Source of the DNA: Aureobasidium sp. EXF-3400
Taxonomy: Eukaryota > Ascomycota > Dothideomycetes > Dothideales > Saccotheciaceae
Direction: 5' to 3'
DNA length: 64,000 bases
NCBI GenBank assembly: GCA_024195585.1
Contig: SWBL01000062.1
Span: 113,632-177,631 of the forward strand
The notes beneath the pieces are model-generated. The model saw nothing but the letters and a program-made list of their open reading frames with translations. It did not search any database and was not told where the DNA came from. Below are positions 20,805-31,284 of this stretch, one piece after another; the first letter of the stretch is position 1; each line of letters begins with the position of its first letter. The translations under genes and the position numbers were made by a program.

Positions 20805-22094
20805 ATGCAGACCGACAAGGTTGCGAGCCAAATGAACCATCTATCAGTCCAAGAACAGCCCAAGAAGCGAAAGCCTCGTTGGTCCAAGACCAAGAAAAGA
20901 GAACAAGCCGCCTCCAAGTCGTCGCTACAAGATCAACACGCTGCCTTTCCACCTCCGCTCGACCTACCTACCGACCAACCTCGACCGCCCCACCAACATC
21001 CCAATCTAGTTCGCTATCTTCCCCTTGACGCCTCTTTTTCCGAGTCTTCCTATCGTTCTCCAGCATTTCGCGCCATCAATTCTACCGCCCAGGACTATCC
21101 TCCACCAGTTGCTCCTCCAACTTTCACACCTATAAACCGCCATCCCTCATCATTCTTTGTGCCATCCTACGCAAACTACCCCCCACCGCCTCCTCCTTTC
21201 TGGATACCTCAAACCCAACATTCATGTGCACCGCCGCTTGCTTTCCACTCCCAGCCACATTTCAAGCCAGAAGTCTCTTCTTCACTAGTCGCTGCCTCGC
21301 GTGCTTCTGCTCGCGGCCCTGCCCATACAACTGCCCGTCAGTCCCACACACAGCAGGGCGATGACAAGTTCTCCAACTCAGACCTCTCCCGACGGTTGCC
21401 ACATGACAATCAGGATCCTGAAGTCCGCACTCCCAGACCATCTGACAAGCGCGCTCGTGCAATTGGCAAACTACTCCGCCCAACTCCCTCACTTCCATAC
21501 CTTATGAATTCCCTCGTCACATCTCCCAAGCTTGACCGGCCAAAGCCCCTGCTTGTCGTTCTAGATCTAAACGGTGTTCTAGCATTTCGCAAGAAAAAGA
21601 GCAGAGCTTACAAACCTAGACCCAACCTTGACACTTTTCTCGACTACCTGTTCGCCAACCACCATGTTATGATCTGGTCGAGCGGCATGCCCGAGAACGT
21701 CGAACGTATCATGGGACACATGCTCTCCTATGAACGACAACAAAAGCTCGTAGCCATTTGGTCACGGGACAAGCTTCGCCTACCAGACCATCTGTTTTCT
21801 GAGAAAGTTCAAGTTTACAAGCAACTGAGCTGGATCTGGGAAGATCCGACTCTACAGATGAATGCGCCGCTGGGAGGCTGGAGTCAGAGAGACACAGTGC
21901 TCGTTGATGACTCTATCGACAAGGCAGCGGCTGAACCTCATAATCTGATTGAGGTTGACGAGTTCACCAATAGTGCTGCCCAACACGAGAACACAACTCT
22001 ACTGGATGTCATCTCATACCTGGAACGTATTCGCTGGTACGACAACGTCAGCGCAGAGATACGCGCTACTCCATTTGTTGCATCTAAGGCTTGA
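20805..22094 (+). CDS. FCP1/NLI-type HAD domain protein with DxN motif, 429 aa
   Basis: The N-terminal half (1-240) is disordered, rich in Pro, Ser, His and Gln, with a basic patch KKRKPRWSKTKKREQ near 20-35 that suits nuclear import. The FCP1-homology (NIF) phosphatase domain spans about 245-410. Motif I is VLDLNGVL (Asp254), motif II is IWSSGMPENVE, and the acidic motif III is DTVLVDDSIDKAAAEP. The second residue of the usual DxD pair, the acid/base Asp, is Asn here. Fungal and plant proteins with an LDLNG motif form a recognised group, so this is probably ancestral and not a recent mutation, but full phosphatase activity is doubtful. The first ATG in frame is used; no intron is needed. Confidence 0.85.
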   Translation: MQTDKVASQMNHLSVQEQPKKRKPRWSKTKKREQAASKSSLQDQHAAFPPPLDLPTDQPRPPHQHPNLVRYLPLDASFSESSYRSPAFRAINSTAQDYPPPVAPPTFTPINRHPSSFFVPSYANYPPPPPPFWIPQTQHSCAPPLAFHSQPHFKPEVSSSLVAASRASARGPAHTTARQSHTQQGDDKFSNSDLSRRLPHDNQDPEVRTPRPSDKRARAIGKLLRPTPSLPYLMNSLVTSPKLDRPKPLLVVLDLNGVLAFRKKKSRAYKPRPNLDTFLDYLFANHHVMIWSSGMPENVERIMGHMLSYERQQKLVAIWSRDKLRLPDHLFSEKVQVYKQLSWIWEDPTLQMNAPLGGWSQRDTVLVDDSIDKAAAEPHNLIEVDEFTNSAAQHENTTLLDVISYLERIRWYDNVSAEIRATPFVASKA

Positions 22095-22674
22095 TGCACA
22101 TGTTGGCTTCAAGTCTGCTTCTCATAACATATTGTACGATAACACGACTTTTAAAGATACCCCTAAACCGCTTGCTTTTTCCCTCGATGTACATATAGAA
22201 CAAGCACGTTATTTGTTTTCCATTACATGTCTGCTGCATACGTTCACGTTTTTCACTGTTGCTCTGCACCATCAAGTGTGCTAGAGTCCGTCTGTCTTAT
22301 CAATCTGTCTAAGTATAAAATCAAATCTAGCGTCGTTACTACTAAGCAAACGATGAATGGTATAGCCCTTTGGATGGTTATAACATAGATATGACATTTA
22401 CCCGTCTTCTCGCCATTCATGACTTGTGAATATCTATGGAAGGTCGAGGCGCGATATGTAGAACGTAGTACAGGGTCACCCCAACAGCATTTCTCCGCGA
22501 ATGTGCTAAACCGCTCTATTGCTGCTCCCTGTGCCTCAAACTTTCCTTCCCCACGAACGCCTTGTGACAACCAGGCCATCACGGCTTCTAACATTTACAA
22601 CATGCTGCAAAATCTGTTGTTGTATATTGACCAGCTCTGCGAAACCGGAGTGTCCCAGCCGCTTCACCATCAAT
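22095..22674. other. Intergenic, 3' flank of HAD gene and 5' flank of zinc-finger gene
   Basis: It is AT-richer than the coding parts. Several short upstream ATGs precede the zinc-finger start at 22675. No conserved frame is seen. Confidence 0.45.
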
Positions 22675-24485
22675 ATGGATGAGTCGCAAGTAAACCAGGT
22701 GTCTAGTGGTGCGGCTCAGAATGACGACCGTAACACCCACTCGGGAAGCCACGACGAGCAACAACAGCATCTAAACCCGATGTTCGGAGGTGCAGACGCA
22801 AATCAAAACCTATTTGATCAAGACCCTACCCTGGATGACTTTTCCAATGCTCCTTTTGACTATGCAAGTCTGAGCAGCCTTTATATACCCAGCTCCGAAC
22901 TCACCACGGACTTTGTATCTGCAATACCTTCCATGGATACCTTCGAGCCGTCATATGATCTTCTTGGTACTGCTGAGGGTAAGGGCCTAGAGATACCTCA
23001 TGGTTGGAGCAACGAGTACATGGATGTCGCCCCACTAGCCTCATCTCTAGCGAACAGGGAGATTCGAAAGTCTGGCAAATCTTGGAGTCAACTCCTTGCC
23101 GATCAGCGAAAGACATCTCACAGTAGCGGTCTGCCACGACGTCGAAGTCGCTATCGTTTGAATCGCATGGATAGCAGTAGCACGACCCAGAGTATACCTA
23201 TACCAGAGTCGTCCTCCACCGAACGATATGACCCATTGCAGAGATACCAGAATTCACCACCCGAGGATGACTACGTTTCCATGGCGGCTGTAGAGCAAGC
23301 ACTGCAAAGCAGCGAATTCGACATAATGGATCCTAACCACGTTAGTCAGCCTGCAGAGGTGCACTATCCTGGCAGAGGACGTCGAAGTAGGCCTGGCTCT
23401 ATTGCAAGTGTAGAGAGTGCAGCAAGTTCTCCTTCGGTTCGATCTTCAAATTCGGCGGCATCCAGCATCTCTGCCAGATCACGTTCTGCACGCAGAAGAC
23501 CGCAAAGAACTCGCAAGCCCAAGACACAGTCAGACAAGGCGCACATCTTCAAGTGCACTTTCTGCTGTGATACTTTCTACAAGCGATACGATTGGTCGAG
23601 GCATGAAAGGTCACTGCATCTAAACCTAGAAGTCTGGCTATGTTGTCCTCAGGGAGGTTCAGTGTTCTCTGAGGCCACTGGCAGGAACCACTGCGCATAT
23701 TGTCAAGTGCTGGATCCTACGTTAGAGCATCTCGACAGTCACGACCACAGCAATTGTGTGAGAAGCTCACGCCGACAATTTAATCGTAAAGATCACCTTG
23801 TTCAGCATCTTAGGCTGTTCCATCGATTGCAGACCATGCCACTGATCGATGATTGGAAGACCCAAGGCCCCAACATCACTTCTCGTTGTGGATTCTGCGA
23901 TCGGCGGATGACAAACTGGGACGAGAGAATCGAGCATTTGTCCGGTCATTTCCGTGCTGGACGTACCATGAAAGACTGGCGAGGTGACCACGAATTTGAA
24001 CCAGAGATTGCCGCAAAAGTCACGAATGCGATACCACCCTATCTTATTGGTGATGAAACCGAGACGCTTGTACCCTTCTCCTCGACCAGTCATGTTGTGA
24101 GAGATCATGTCGCGCAGATCTCTTCACGACTGACAGCGATGCCTTCTGAACCTTCTGAGCCAACGTCACCTCTTCCACTAACCCCTGAGATGGAAGTGCC
24201 GTCAACGCAAACCAATAATTTGACACTGAATGAGATGGTCATATTTCATCTTGGTCGATATGGTCGGCAGCAGTTGAGCTTGGGGATCACACCCACAGAT
24301 GAAATGTTCCAAAATGAAGCTCGAAGGTTGCTTTATGATTCGGACGACCCTTGGAACCAGTCTCTTGTAGACAATCCTGAGTAAGTTTCTTTGGTATATT
24401 TAAAGGCTAGAACGACACACTGACACTGTACAGATGGTTGGCCGCTTTCCGATTATTACATGGGTGGACGAATACAGGAGCATAG
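22675..24485 (+). CDS. C2H2 zinc-finger protein, putative transcription factor, 585 aa
   Basis: Exon 1 is 22675-24380, the intron 24381-24433 (GTAAGT, CACTGAC branch, TACAG) and exon 2 24434-24485, replacing the last codon with EWLAAFRLLHGWTNTGA. The N-terminus (1-200) is acidic and Asn/Gln/Ser-rich, an activation-domain style. A Ser/Arg-rich basic stretch at about 245-290 (ARSRSARRRPQRTRKPKTQ) leads into the fingers. The first is a good C2H2 finger (CTFCCDTFYKRYDWSRHERSLH, split by my reading as C294/C297 and paired His). An irregular one follows around CAYCQVLD, then a further basic finger RQFNRKDHLVQHLRLFH and a last one near 405-426 (CGFCDRRMTNW and HLSGHF). The arrangement recurs in uncharacterised Pezizomycotina regulators. 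Target genes are unknown. Confidence 0.85.
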
Positions 24486-25364
24486 TAGATAGAGCAGAGT
24501 GCTAGGTGCGGAGTATGTCTTCCTAAGCAAGCGGTGTCTCAAGGATTATGCCAATATTTTTGTATACGCAAGCATGAATGTATACCTTGAAATGGTATCT
24601 GATCGGCGCCGCCAAGGAATCTGTAGCTTCTTTCTTTGCACCTCACTCTCGAGCTTTCCCGTGTTTCAAAGTTCGTCAGCATCAACACCTGTATGTCAGT
24701 AGATGCATACGACGCATATCTTTGATATCCGTTCGACCCGATCTAGTCGGGTCTATAGGAGGCGAAACGCCGCAAAGGGGTCGACCAGCGACGTTTGACC
24801 TATTGCCGAAGATCACTCACACCCAACGGCCTCCACCTCGCCCTCCATAACAATCTCCACAAGCCGTCCTGTTTGTCTGTTAAACGGCCACGGCACATTT
24901 CAATGGAATGACGCTATGATATGCTGTGCAAAACATGGCGCCCGGGTCTTTTGACCTGCTCAAACGTCGTGACCCGGCAATTAGACAGCAGATCTACAAA
25001 ACGCTCCAGATATTGGTAAGGGTCATTCTGATGCGACTCAGTACCCTAAAGAAAATATGCATGAAAAAAATAACCCATGTCGACCGCGTGGAGGCCCCTT
25101 GCAGCCTGCATTAGACGCCCTCAAGCCGTGTTTCAGATTTCGTGAAGTCACTCAGTACCAAAAAGGCATTTCTCTTCACGAAGAGATGGTCTGGCCTCTT
25201 TAAAGGTAAAGACGATCCATAACGGTGATGGCGACTGTTCTCTCTGTTCATGTCATCTTCTTTCGTTCGTTTGTTCTAGCTTTATCAAGGCACTGAATAT
25301 ATACGCTCATTACAACCCATCACACTCACTTTTACATCACAATCAACTCATACTCATTCTCATC
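24486..25364. other. Intergenic, promoter of GH76 gene
   Basis: No gene is supported. A 7-bp-arm hairpin (gacccga-tctag-tcgggtc) lies at 24735-24753. A TATA-like gaatatatacgc sits near 25304-25315, followed by a C/A/T-rich leader without ATG just before the start at 25365, a typical strong fungal promoter layout. Confidence 0.5.
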
Positions 25365-26522
25365 ATGTTGTTCGGTCTTCTATCATCCTCTCTGCTGCTG
25401 GCAGCAACCACCTCTGCACTTCCTGCTGAGGTAGAACCTCGCGCCACAAACCAATACCTGACAAACTCTCACTCTGCCATCACCGAGCTCCAAACCTTCT
25501 ACAACTCTCCTCGTCCTGGTTTCTGGAGCGCTGGCTGGTGGAACACTGCCAATTGCCTGACTTTGCTTGCCGATTTGCGCGCAAAAGACAGTTCCTCTTT
25601 TCTGACGTCCATCACCGACGGCGCCAACGGTGTCTTCACACACACCTTGAACAGCCAGGGCAAAGACAGCACCGGCGCCCTTAACTGGGACGATTTCTTC
25701 GATGACCAGTTGTGGTGGGTGGTTGCCTTGATCAAAACCTACGATGTTACCAAGAACACAAGCTTCCTCAAGACTGCAAATGTCACCTTTGCTTCGGTCA
25801 ACCTGAACAACAAGCCCTCTAACAACCCTTGTGGAGGTCTTGCCAATGCTTACCCTTCTGAGAAGTACCTGGTCAAGAGCAGCACTATCGCCACTGTTCT
25901 CTATGTTGAGGCCGCAGCTTTGCTCGCTGTTCGCTATCCAGCACAAAGCACTTACTTCATCAACCTTGCCAAAACCCAGTGGAGCTGGTTGTCTCAGAAC
26001 ATTCTTATCAACGGCATCATGCAAGGAGATTCCTTGACCGGTAGCCCGCCTTCCTGTGGCAACAACCACGCCTTCTTGACCTACATCGAAGGTGTCGCTC
26101 TTCAAGCTTTGGTCGCTCTCTACCACGCCACCAACGATGCTTCATACCTTACCACCGCCGACACCCTAGCCACAGAGCTGTTGTCCGGCAAATACGGCAT
26201 GATGGACTCCAACAAGATCGCTCAAGAGTTCTGCGATTCAGACTTGTCTTGCAACCCTGATGAGGCACAGTTCAAGGGTATCATGATGAGAGGCTTGCGT
26301 ACTCTTCGCGATGCAAAGCCTTCTGCTGCAGGAGGACAGATTCAGAGCTTCTTGACTAAGAATGCGGACAGTATCTGGAACAACAGCAGACAGAGTGGCA
26401 CCAACTTGCTGGGAGAGAAGTGGGCTGGTCCTTTCGCTCTGGGAAGCAGTCAGGCATTGCAGTTGAGCAGTCATAGTTCGGCTACTATGGCTTTGGTGCA
26501 GGCTGCTCTTGCTAGTATGTAA
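25365..26522 (+). CDS. Secreted GH76 family alpha-1,6-mannanase-like protein
   Basis: The protein is 385 aa from one exon. A clear signal peptide (MLFGLLSSSLLLAATTSALP) is followed by a short pro-region ending EPR. The (alpha/alpha)6 GH76 fold is supported by FWSAGWWNTANCLTLLADL near 45-63, FFDDQLWWVVALIKTY near 108-124 (adjacent Asp pair at the catalytic place), NPCGGLANAYPSEKYLVKSS, and FLTYIEGVALQALVALYHAT. GH76 enzymes cut alpha-1,6-mannan backbones; fungal members include Dcw1/Dfg5, but those carry GPI signals and this one ends with no hydrophobic tail, so it should be secreted. The second half of the usual GGIxW motif is divergent (GGLANAY), so substrate range is uncertain. Confidence 0.85.
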   Translation: MLFGLLSSSLLLAATTSALPAEVEPRATNQYLTNSHSAITELQTFYNSPRPGFWSAGWWNTANCLTLLADLRAKDSSSFLTSITDGANGVFTHTLNSQGKDSTGALNWDDFFDDQLWWVVALIKTYDVTKNTSFLKTANVTFASVNLNNKPSNNPCGGLANAYPSEKYLVKSSTIATVLYVEAAALLAVRYPAQSTYFINLAKTQWSWLSQNILINGIMQGDSLTGSPPSCGNNHAFLTYIEGVALQALVALYHATNDASYLTTADTLATELLSGKYGMMDSNKIAQEFCDSDLSCNPDEAQFKGIMMRGLRTLRDAKPSAAGGQIQSFLTKNADSIWNNSRQSGTNLLGEKWAGPFALGSSQALQLSSHSSATMALVQAALASM

Positions 26523-26806
26523 GAAGCTTGCGAGGATGGATCTGGAGGATACTGGGAATGGATGGAGCAAGAATGGATGAAAGCGTAGCATGACCTATTT
26601 CCTCTTCTTTTTTGCATTTGGTCGACTGGTTCGACCGACGACGGTGAATTCGTTATCTTAGATAGGTTAGAATGGAGACTTTTACATTCAGGAACATACA
26701 ATGTCTCCATCTCACGTAAGATACATCTATCCTGACGGCTTCAAGAATCACTCTTGAAAGCATGATTAGGCAGCCAGAAAGATCCATAACTACGTACACG
26801 TCTTGT

Positions 26807-27538
26807 CTACAGATAACTCTTGGTCTTGGCCATATGTACACCATGTGCCCAATGGAAAAGCTTCGCACTAACCATATACCCCTCCATGTTGCTATACTCG
26901 ACCAACCTCTCATACAGCTCGGCAATAGGAACCACAACCCTCTCAATATGTTCTCCCTCATCAAGTTGCTGCTCGGGTTCCTTATCTCCTTCTTTCAAGT
27001 GCACCTCCATCATGGCCAACTGCATATTCGCACTCGTCATCCCCGGATCCGCAGCAACAATCGGCGACACAGAGGTAACTTTTCCTTCATACCCCGTCTC
27101 CTCTCTGAGTTCCCTAACAGCAGCATCTTCCACACTTTCATCAGCATCCACCAACCCCGCCGGCCACTCCACAGAAATCGCATCGATGGGAGGTCGATAC
27201 TGCAAGACCAAAATCGTGGTGGGGGCTTTGCTGGGATGCAGGATTATGTTTCCCATGGCGACGGCGTCGACACCGGCTTTACCACGTGTTTTGCGCGAGG
27301 CTACTTCCCAGGTGCGGGTCACGTTGCTTTGGTCTGTCCAGTTGATTTTGCGCAAAGCGACCCATTTGGTGTCTGAGGTGGACACGTCTTCGATGCTGTG
27401 GATGGTGCCTTTTTGAGCTTTCATGGCTGTTGATGTGAAGGAGAAGGAGCGGTTGAAGAGGATGGGGTTGAGGGTGCGAGGACGAAAGGCAGTAGCCGTG
27501 GTTGTGCGTGTTGAGCGGAGTGCTGTTTGCTTCAGCAT
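26807..27538 (-). CDS. ysa1: ADP-ribose pyrophosphatase, Nudix family (Ysa1-like)
   Basis: The protein is 243 aa, intronless. The Nudix box lies at 128-150: G128, E134 and the core RELREETGY, matching Gx5Ex7REUxEExGU. The upstream EWPAGLVD and the C-terminal segment are typical of ADP-sugar hydrolases that split ADP-ribose into AMP and ribose 5-phosphate, removing a reactive NAD breakdown product. Residues 1-38 (MLKQTALRSTRTTTATAFRP, then FNRSFSFTST) look like a mitochondrial presequence. A second in-frame ATG at 27424 (Met39, MKAQKGT) aligns with the usual cytosolic start of the family. The first ATG has C at -3 and the second G at -3, so leaky scanning to two compartments is plausible. Confidence 0.92.
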   Translation of the reverse strand: MLKQTALRSTRTTTATAFRPRTLNPILFNRSFSFTSTAMKAQKGTIHSIEDVSTSDTKWVALRKINWTDQSNVTRTWEVASRKTRGKAGVDAVAMGNIILHPSKAPTTILVLQYRPPIDAISVEWPAGLVDADESVEDAAVRELREETGYEGKVTSVSPIVAADPGMTSANMQLAMMEVHLKEGDKEPEQQLDEGEHIERVVVPIAELYERLVEYSNMEGYMVSAKLFHWAHGVHMAKTKSYL

Positions 27539-27855
27539 TGGTTCGTGTCTGTAGATTTGGAGTATGTTCGACGAAAGTACGTACGTCTGTCTTCCAAGGT
27601 GTTTGCTGTGGGTTGTGTTTACTGGACGGGTGGTGGGGAAAAGTGATGATGTCTTGTTTCCTCAAACGTCATTCACATGCGTGCTTCCCCAAGCTTTTGA
27701 GGCTGGTTCAGATCAACATATATACAATTCTATGCCAAAGAGCACAAAGTAAATAATATTAAACATGAGTATAATCTGTTCATGCCGTGTCATATGATAT
27801 ATACCGCAGAATCCCAGCCCTCCCTAATATTTTCCTGTCCCAAAACTCCAAGTCT
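27539..27855. other. Intergenic, ysa1 promoter and SSP411 3' flank
   Basis: A 317-bp gap with no supported gene. An AT-rich stretch near 27715-27775 suits the SSP411 polyadenylation region. Confidence 0.4.
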
Positions 27856-30253
27856 TTACACATGGCTGCCCTTGAGCAGCTCCTGAAGCTCAGCTGCCTT
27901 GACCAACTTGCAACTCGTGCCCTCACAAATCTGAACCATGTCTTTGTCTGTTTGGATCGACCCAAGAAGCTCGTTTCTCTGCCTGAGCCAATCGCTCTTG
28001 CTATCACCACCAACTCTGACCACTGTTGATCCAGGACGAACCATTTGGCGCAGCTGTTCTAGAGCACTCTGCACTTCTGAGCTAGATTCGGTTCCCGATA
28101 TCACAATAGGCTTGATATCAAGGTTGGAGTTGACCACTGTTGACATCAGACCAGTGAAGAGACCAGGATGCTGAACCATCTCGACTTCGAAAGCCTTGGC
28201 TGTACGCTTAGCAAGATCGGAATATGTCGAGTCATCAAGTAATGACGAGAGTCTGGTCAGATTTGTCGCGCTCACACCATTGGCACTGGGCTCCGCGTTA
28301 TCCATAGCATCCTTGCTGCGAATCAGAATGTCAGGCGCGTGAGCTGGCGTGCCAAAGAAGCCACCCTTGGTTTCGCTCTCATTGTCAGCGAAATGCTTGA
28401 TTTGTGATTGTTGCAGCTCGTCGGCCCACTGCAGATAAGAGTCGTCAAAGGTTGCTTCATAAAGATCGATGAGACCGCTGATGAGGAACGCGTAATCATC
28501 GGCGAACCCTGCGGTGGCGCCAGGTCCTTCACGGTAAACTCGCCGCAAAGTTTTGCTTTCCGGATCGTAGAGCTCCTTTCTGATGAAATGAGATGCTGAT
28601 ATGGCAGCCTCAAGATACTTTTTCGATGCTTTAGAATCAGATTGCCGCAAAGCGGAAGCTGTGCGAGCGAGACCGCCAATGGCTAGTCCGTTCCAGGAAA
28701 CAACAATCTTGTCGTCGAGGAGAGGGCGAGGACGATGTTGATCGCGCCAGTCCGACAGTCTTTGGCGACCAGTCTGGACAGCCTTGGCTGCGTCCTGTTC
28801 GGACAGGCCAAATTGCTGAGCAAGTTCCGAGAGAGAAGAGGTCACACAGAGCGTGTTGAGACCCTTGAGTTCACCCTGGATATCATGTTTTGAGCTGACG
28901 TTGCCGTTGGGTTTCACGTTCCAGTATTTGGCAAGCATGTCGGCCAATTCCTCATCGCCTAGAGCCTTGTAGAATTCCGAATGAGACCACACATAGAAAG
29001 CACCCTCTTTGTGTTCCTTCTCGGAGACACTCGGTGCGCTGTCAGCATCTTCGGATGCGTGGAAGCCACCGGTGGGGGATTGTATAGGTGGTGAAGTGAG
29101 GTAGGTAGCGATGTCGTGAACGGTTTCGAGGAAAAGGGGGTTCTTGGTTATCAGCCAGGCATCGAGGTAAAGGGGCAGCAGTTGAGCATTGTCGTAAAGC
29201 CTGCAGATTTGTTAGCAGCGTTCAAAAGGGGGACCAGAGAACATACATCTTCTCGAAATGTGGCAGGCTCCAATCTTTGGTGACGGAATATCTGGCAAAG
29301 CCATGGCCGACCTGATCCTTGATACCACCTTTGGCCATGTTCTCGAGCGTCTTGGAGACCATCTTTTGAGCATTTTGCACGGCATCATCGCCTATGACAT
29401 CCTTGACGATACCGTCCCACTCACCCAACCTCAACAAGAAGGACAGGTGTGAGGGTGTAGGGAACTTTGGAGCACCACCAAATCCGCCATACTGCTCATC
29501 GTATCTGGAGTTGTAGTGATCATAAGCCTCTTCCAGCAACTCCAGCTCAAGAACATCATCGCTCTCCTCGATACCCTCGCCTGACCTCCTCCCGGAGAGA
29601 GTGCCCTCCTGAGCGAATTGTTTGAGCTGGTCGGTGATGTTGGCAGCGCTTTCTCTGCATCGGGATTCCTGCTCTTTCCACGCGCTGGCGACCTTTGTCA
29701 GGATAGCTTCAAAGTCACCACCATGGCGAGCACGTTCACTCTTGGGACCTGGCCAATAGGTTCCGCCAAACAATGGTTGGAGATCTGGAGTGACGAAGAC
29801 GTTGAGCGGCCAGCCTCCACCACCAGTCGTGGCCTGCAAGAAGTCCATGTAGACCTTGTCGACATCGGGGCGTTCCTCGCGATCAATCTTGACAGGGATG
29901 AAGTGCTCGTTGAGTAGCTGGGCGATGCGGTCGTTCATAAAACTCTCATGTGCCATGACATGACACCAGTGGCAGGCAGAGTAGCCAATGGAAACAAAGA
30001 GCAGGCGGTTGGTGCGCTTGGACAGCTCGAGGGTTTCGGGACTCCAGAGCTGCCAGGCTGTAGGGTTGTCGGCGTGCGATCGGACGTATGGCGACTTGCT
30101 TTCATTGCAGCGGTTGCTGAGCGATACGAAGCCGCCTTTGGACGAAGCAGTGCTCATGGCTCGGACAGCTGAGAGGCGAATGACAGGACGAGGACGCGAC
30201 GACGAGGCGATGGATGAGAAAGCGAACAGTCCGAGACGCGATGACAATGGCAT
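27856..30253 (-). CDS. SSP411/SPATA20 family thioredoxin-fold protein (DUF255)
   Basis: Exon 1 is 30253-29247, the intron 29246-29201 (GTATGT to CTGCAG) and exon 2 29200-27856, giving 783 aa, close to human SPATA20. The N-terminal thioredoxin-like domain carries NESKSPYVRSHADNPTAWQ, the redox-type CHWC (C94, C97) within SIGYSACHWCHVMAHESF, and KIDREERPDVDKVY. The C-terminal two thirds is an (alpha/alpha)6-barrel like sugar epimerases: GGFGGAPKFPTPSHL, GGIKDQVGHGFARYSVTKDW, HFEKMLYDNAQLLPLYLDA (formed by splicing), FHASEDADSA and SWNGLAIGGLA. Biochemical function is still poorly known. A presequence-like stretch at 1-32 is followed by a second ATG at 30157 (Met33, MSTASSKGGF) in better context, suggesting two localisations. 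No frame break. Confidence 0.9.
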
Positions 30254-31284
30254 GCGCTTGTTGATGCTGTCGTTGTCGACGGGCGAGTTAGGTTCTGGTA
30301 GGTTGTTGCGCGGTAATCTCAATCCATGAGCCTCAGCGTACCCCACCAACTCCACCCTCCAACGCTCCTTCAGCTTGCGTCATTTTGATGACCCACCTGT
30401 GACCTGCATCCTCATCTTTAGCCTATACCACCCGTCATTTGTTATATCAGAACAGGTGCACGCGTCTCCAGCAACTAGTCTCGAGAAACGAATCCGACAG
30501 TAATGTTTGTCTTGTCGCTAATTGTGTATGTTTGATATCCTCATCCAAGACAGAATGCTTGACGCTGCTTCGATGTGACTACGAACATGAACCTTTTGCT
30601 TGCAGAGAATGTACAAGCTGGTAGGAGGGGCGGCAATGGCTAGGTTGAGCTGACGATCGTACTCCGAGCAGATCATCCACATCGACAAGGAGGAAACTGT
30701 TCCCAAAGCTCGTACTCGGATCTGTCCGAACTCTGTACCACATGATCGGCGCCTGGACGCTATGGAGAAATCCTGTCCTGAACTCGGCAAGATCGGTGCA
30801 GACCAGAGCGAGCTCTTCATGAAACTTTCACCAAGTATCTAATCTATGTATTGCACTGAAAGTCACATCACTCGGAAACCTGAAGGAAGAAAGTAGAGAG
30901 TTAAAGTCATTGCTCGTTTCATCGGCGATTTTCGTTTCGAAGAAGCGAGAGCTACAGAAGGTGACCACAAGCCATCCATCCGTGGAGAAAATATTGACAC
31001 TGAAAAACGACTAGTAGTAGAAAGAGGTCGTAAACAGAACCGCTGATTGTGCCAGCGTTCGTGTTCTCGGTTCTTTTTGGAGGGGCGAATGAAGATTCCA
31101 GTCTCACTGCCCACAAACTCCTCCACATGCAATCAACAAAGAAAAGAAGAGAAGAGAAGATAATCAAAAAGGCCAATTGCCACTGCCATCAAGACAACTC
31201 ATGTAAGCCCAGCACTGTAGAAGAGAAAGTTTTGCCGTCAAAGTCATCAGGCAACTTTTAGAGCTGCGTCGCCTGGACTGCTCC
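30254..31284. other. Intergenic between SSP411 and CAP genes
   Basis: About 1 kb, containing the SSP411 promoter and the CAP gene 3' flank. Short frames are present on both strands but none has composition or motifs suggesting a gene. Confidence 0.45.

Noticed and set aside
24735..24753. Hairpin gacccga/tcgggtc upstream of GH76
   Set aside because: Arms of only 7 bp are expected by chance in a window this long; kept only as a note in the intergenic entry.
25383..26126. 247-codon minus-strand frame inside the GH76 gene
   Set aside because: It lies fully antisense to a gene with signal peptide and family motifs; no family features of its own.
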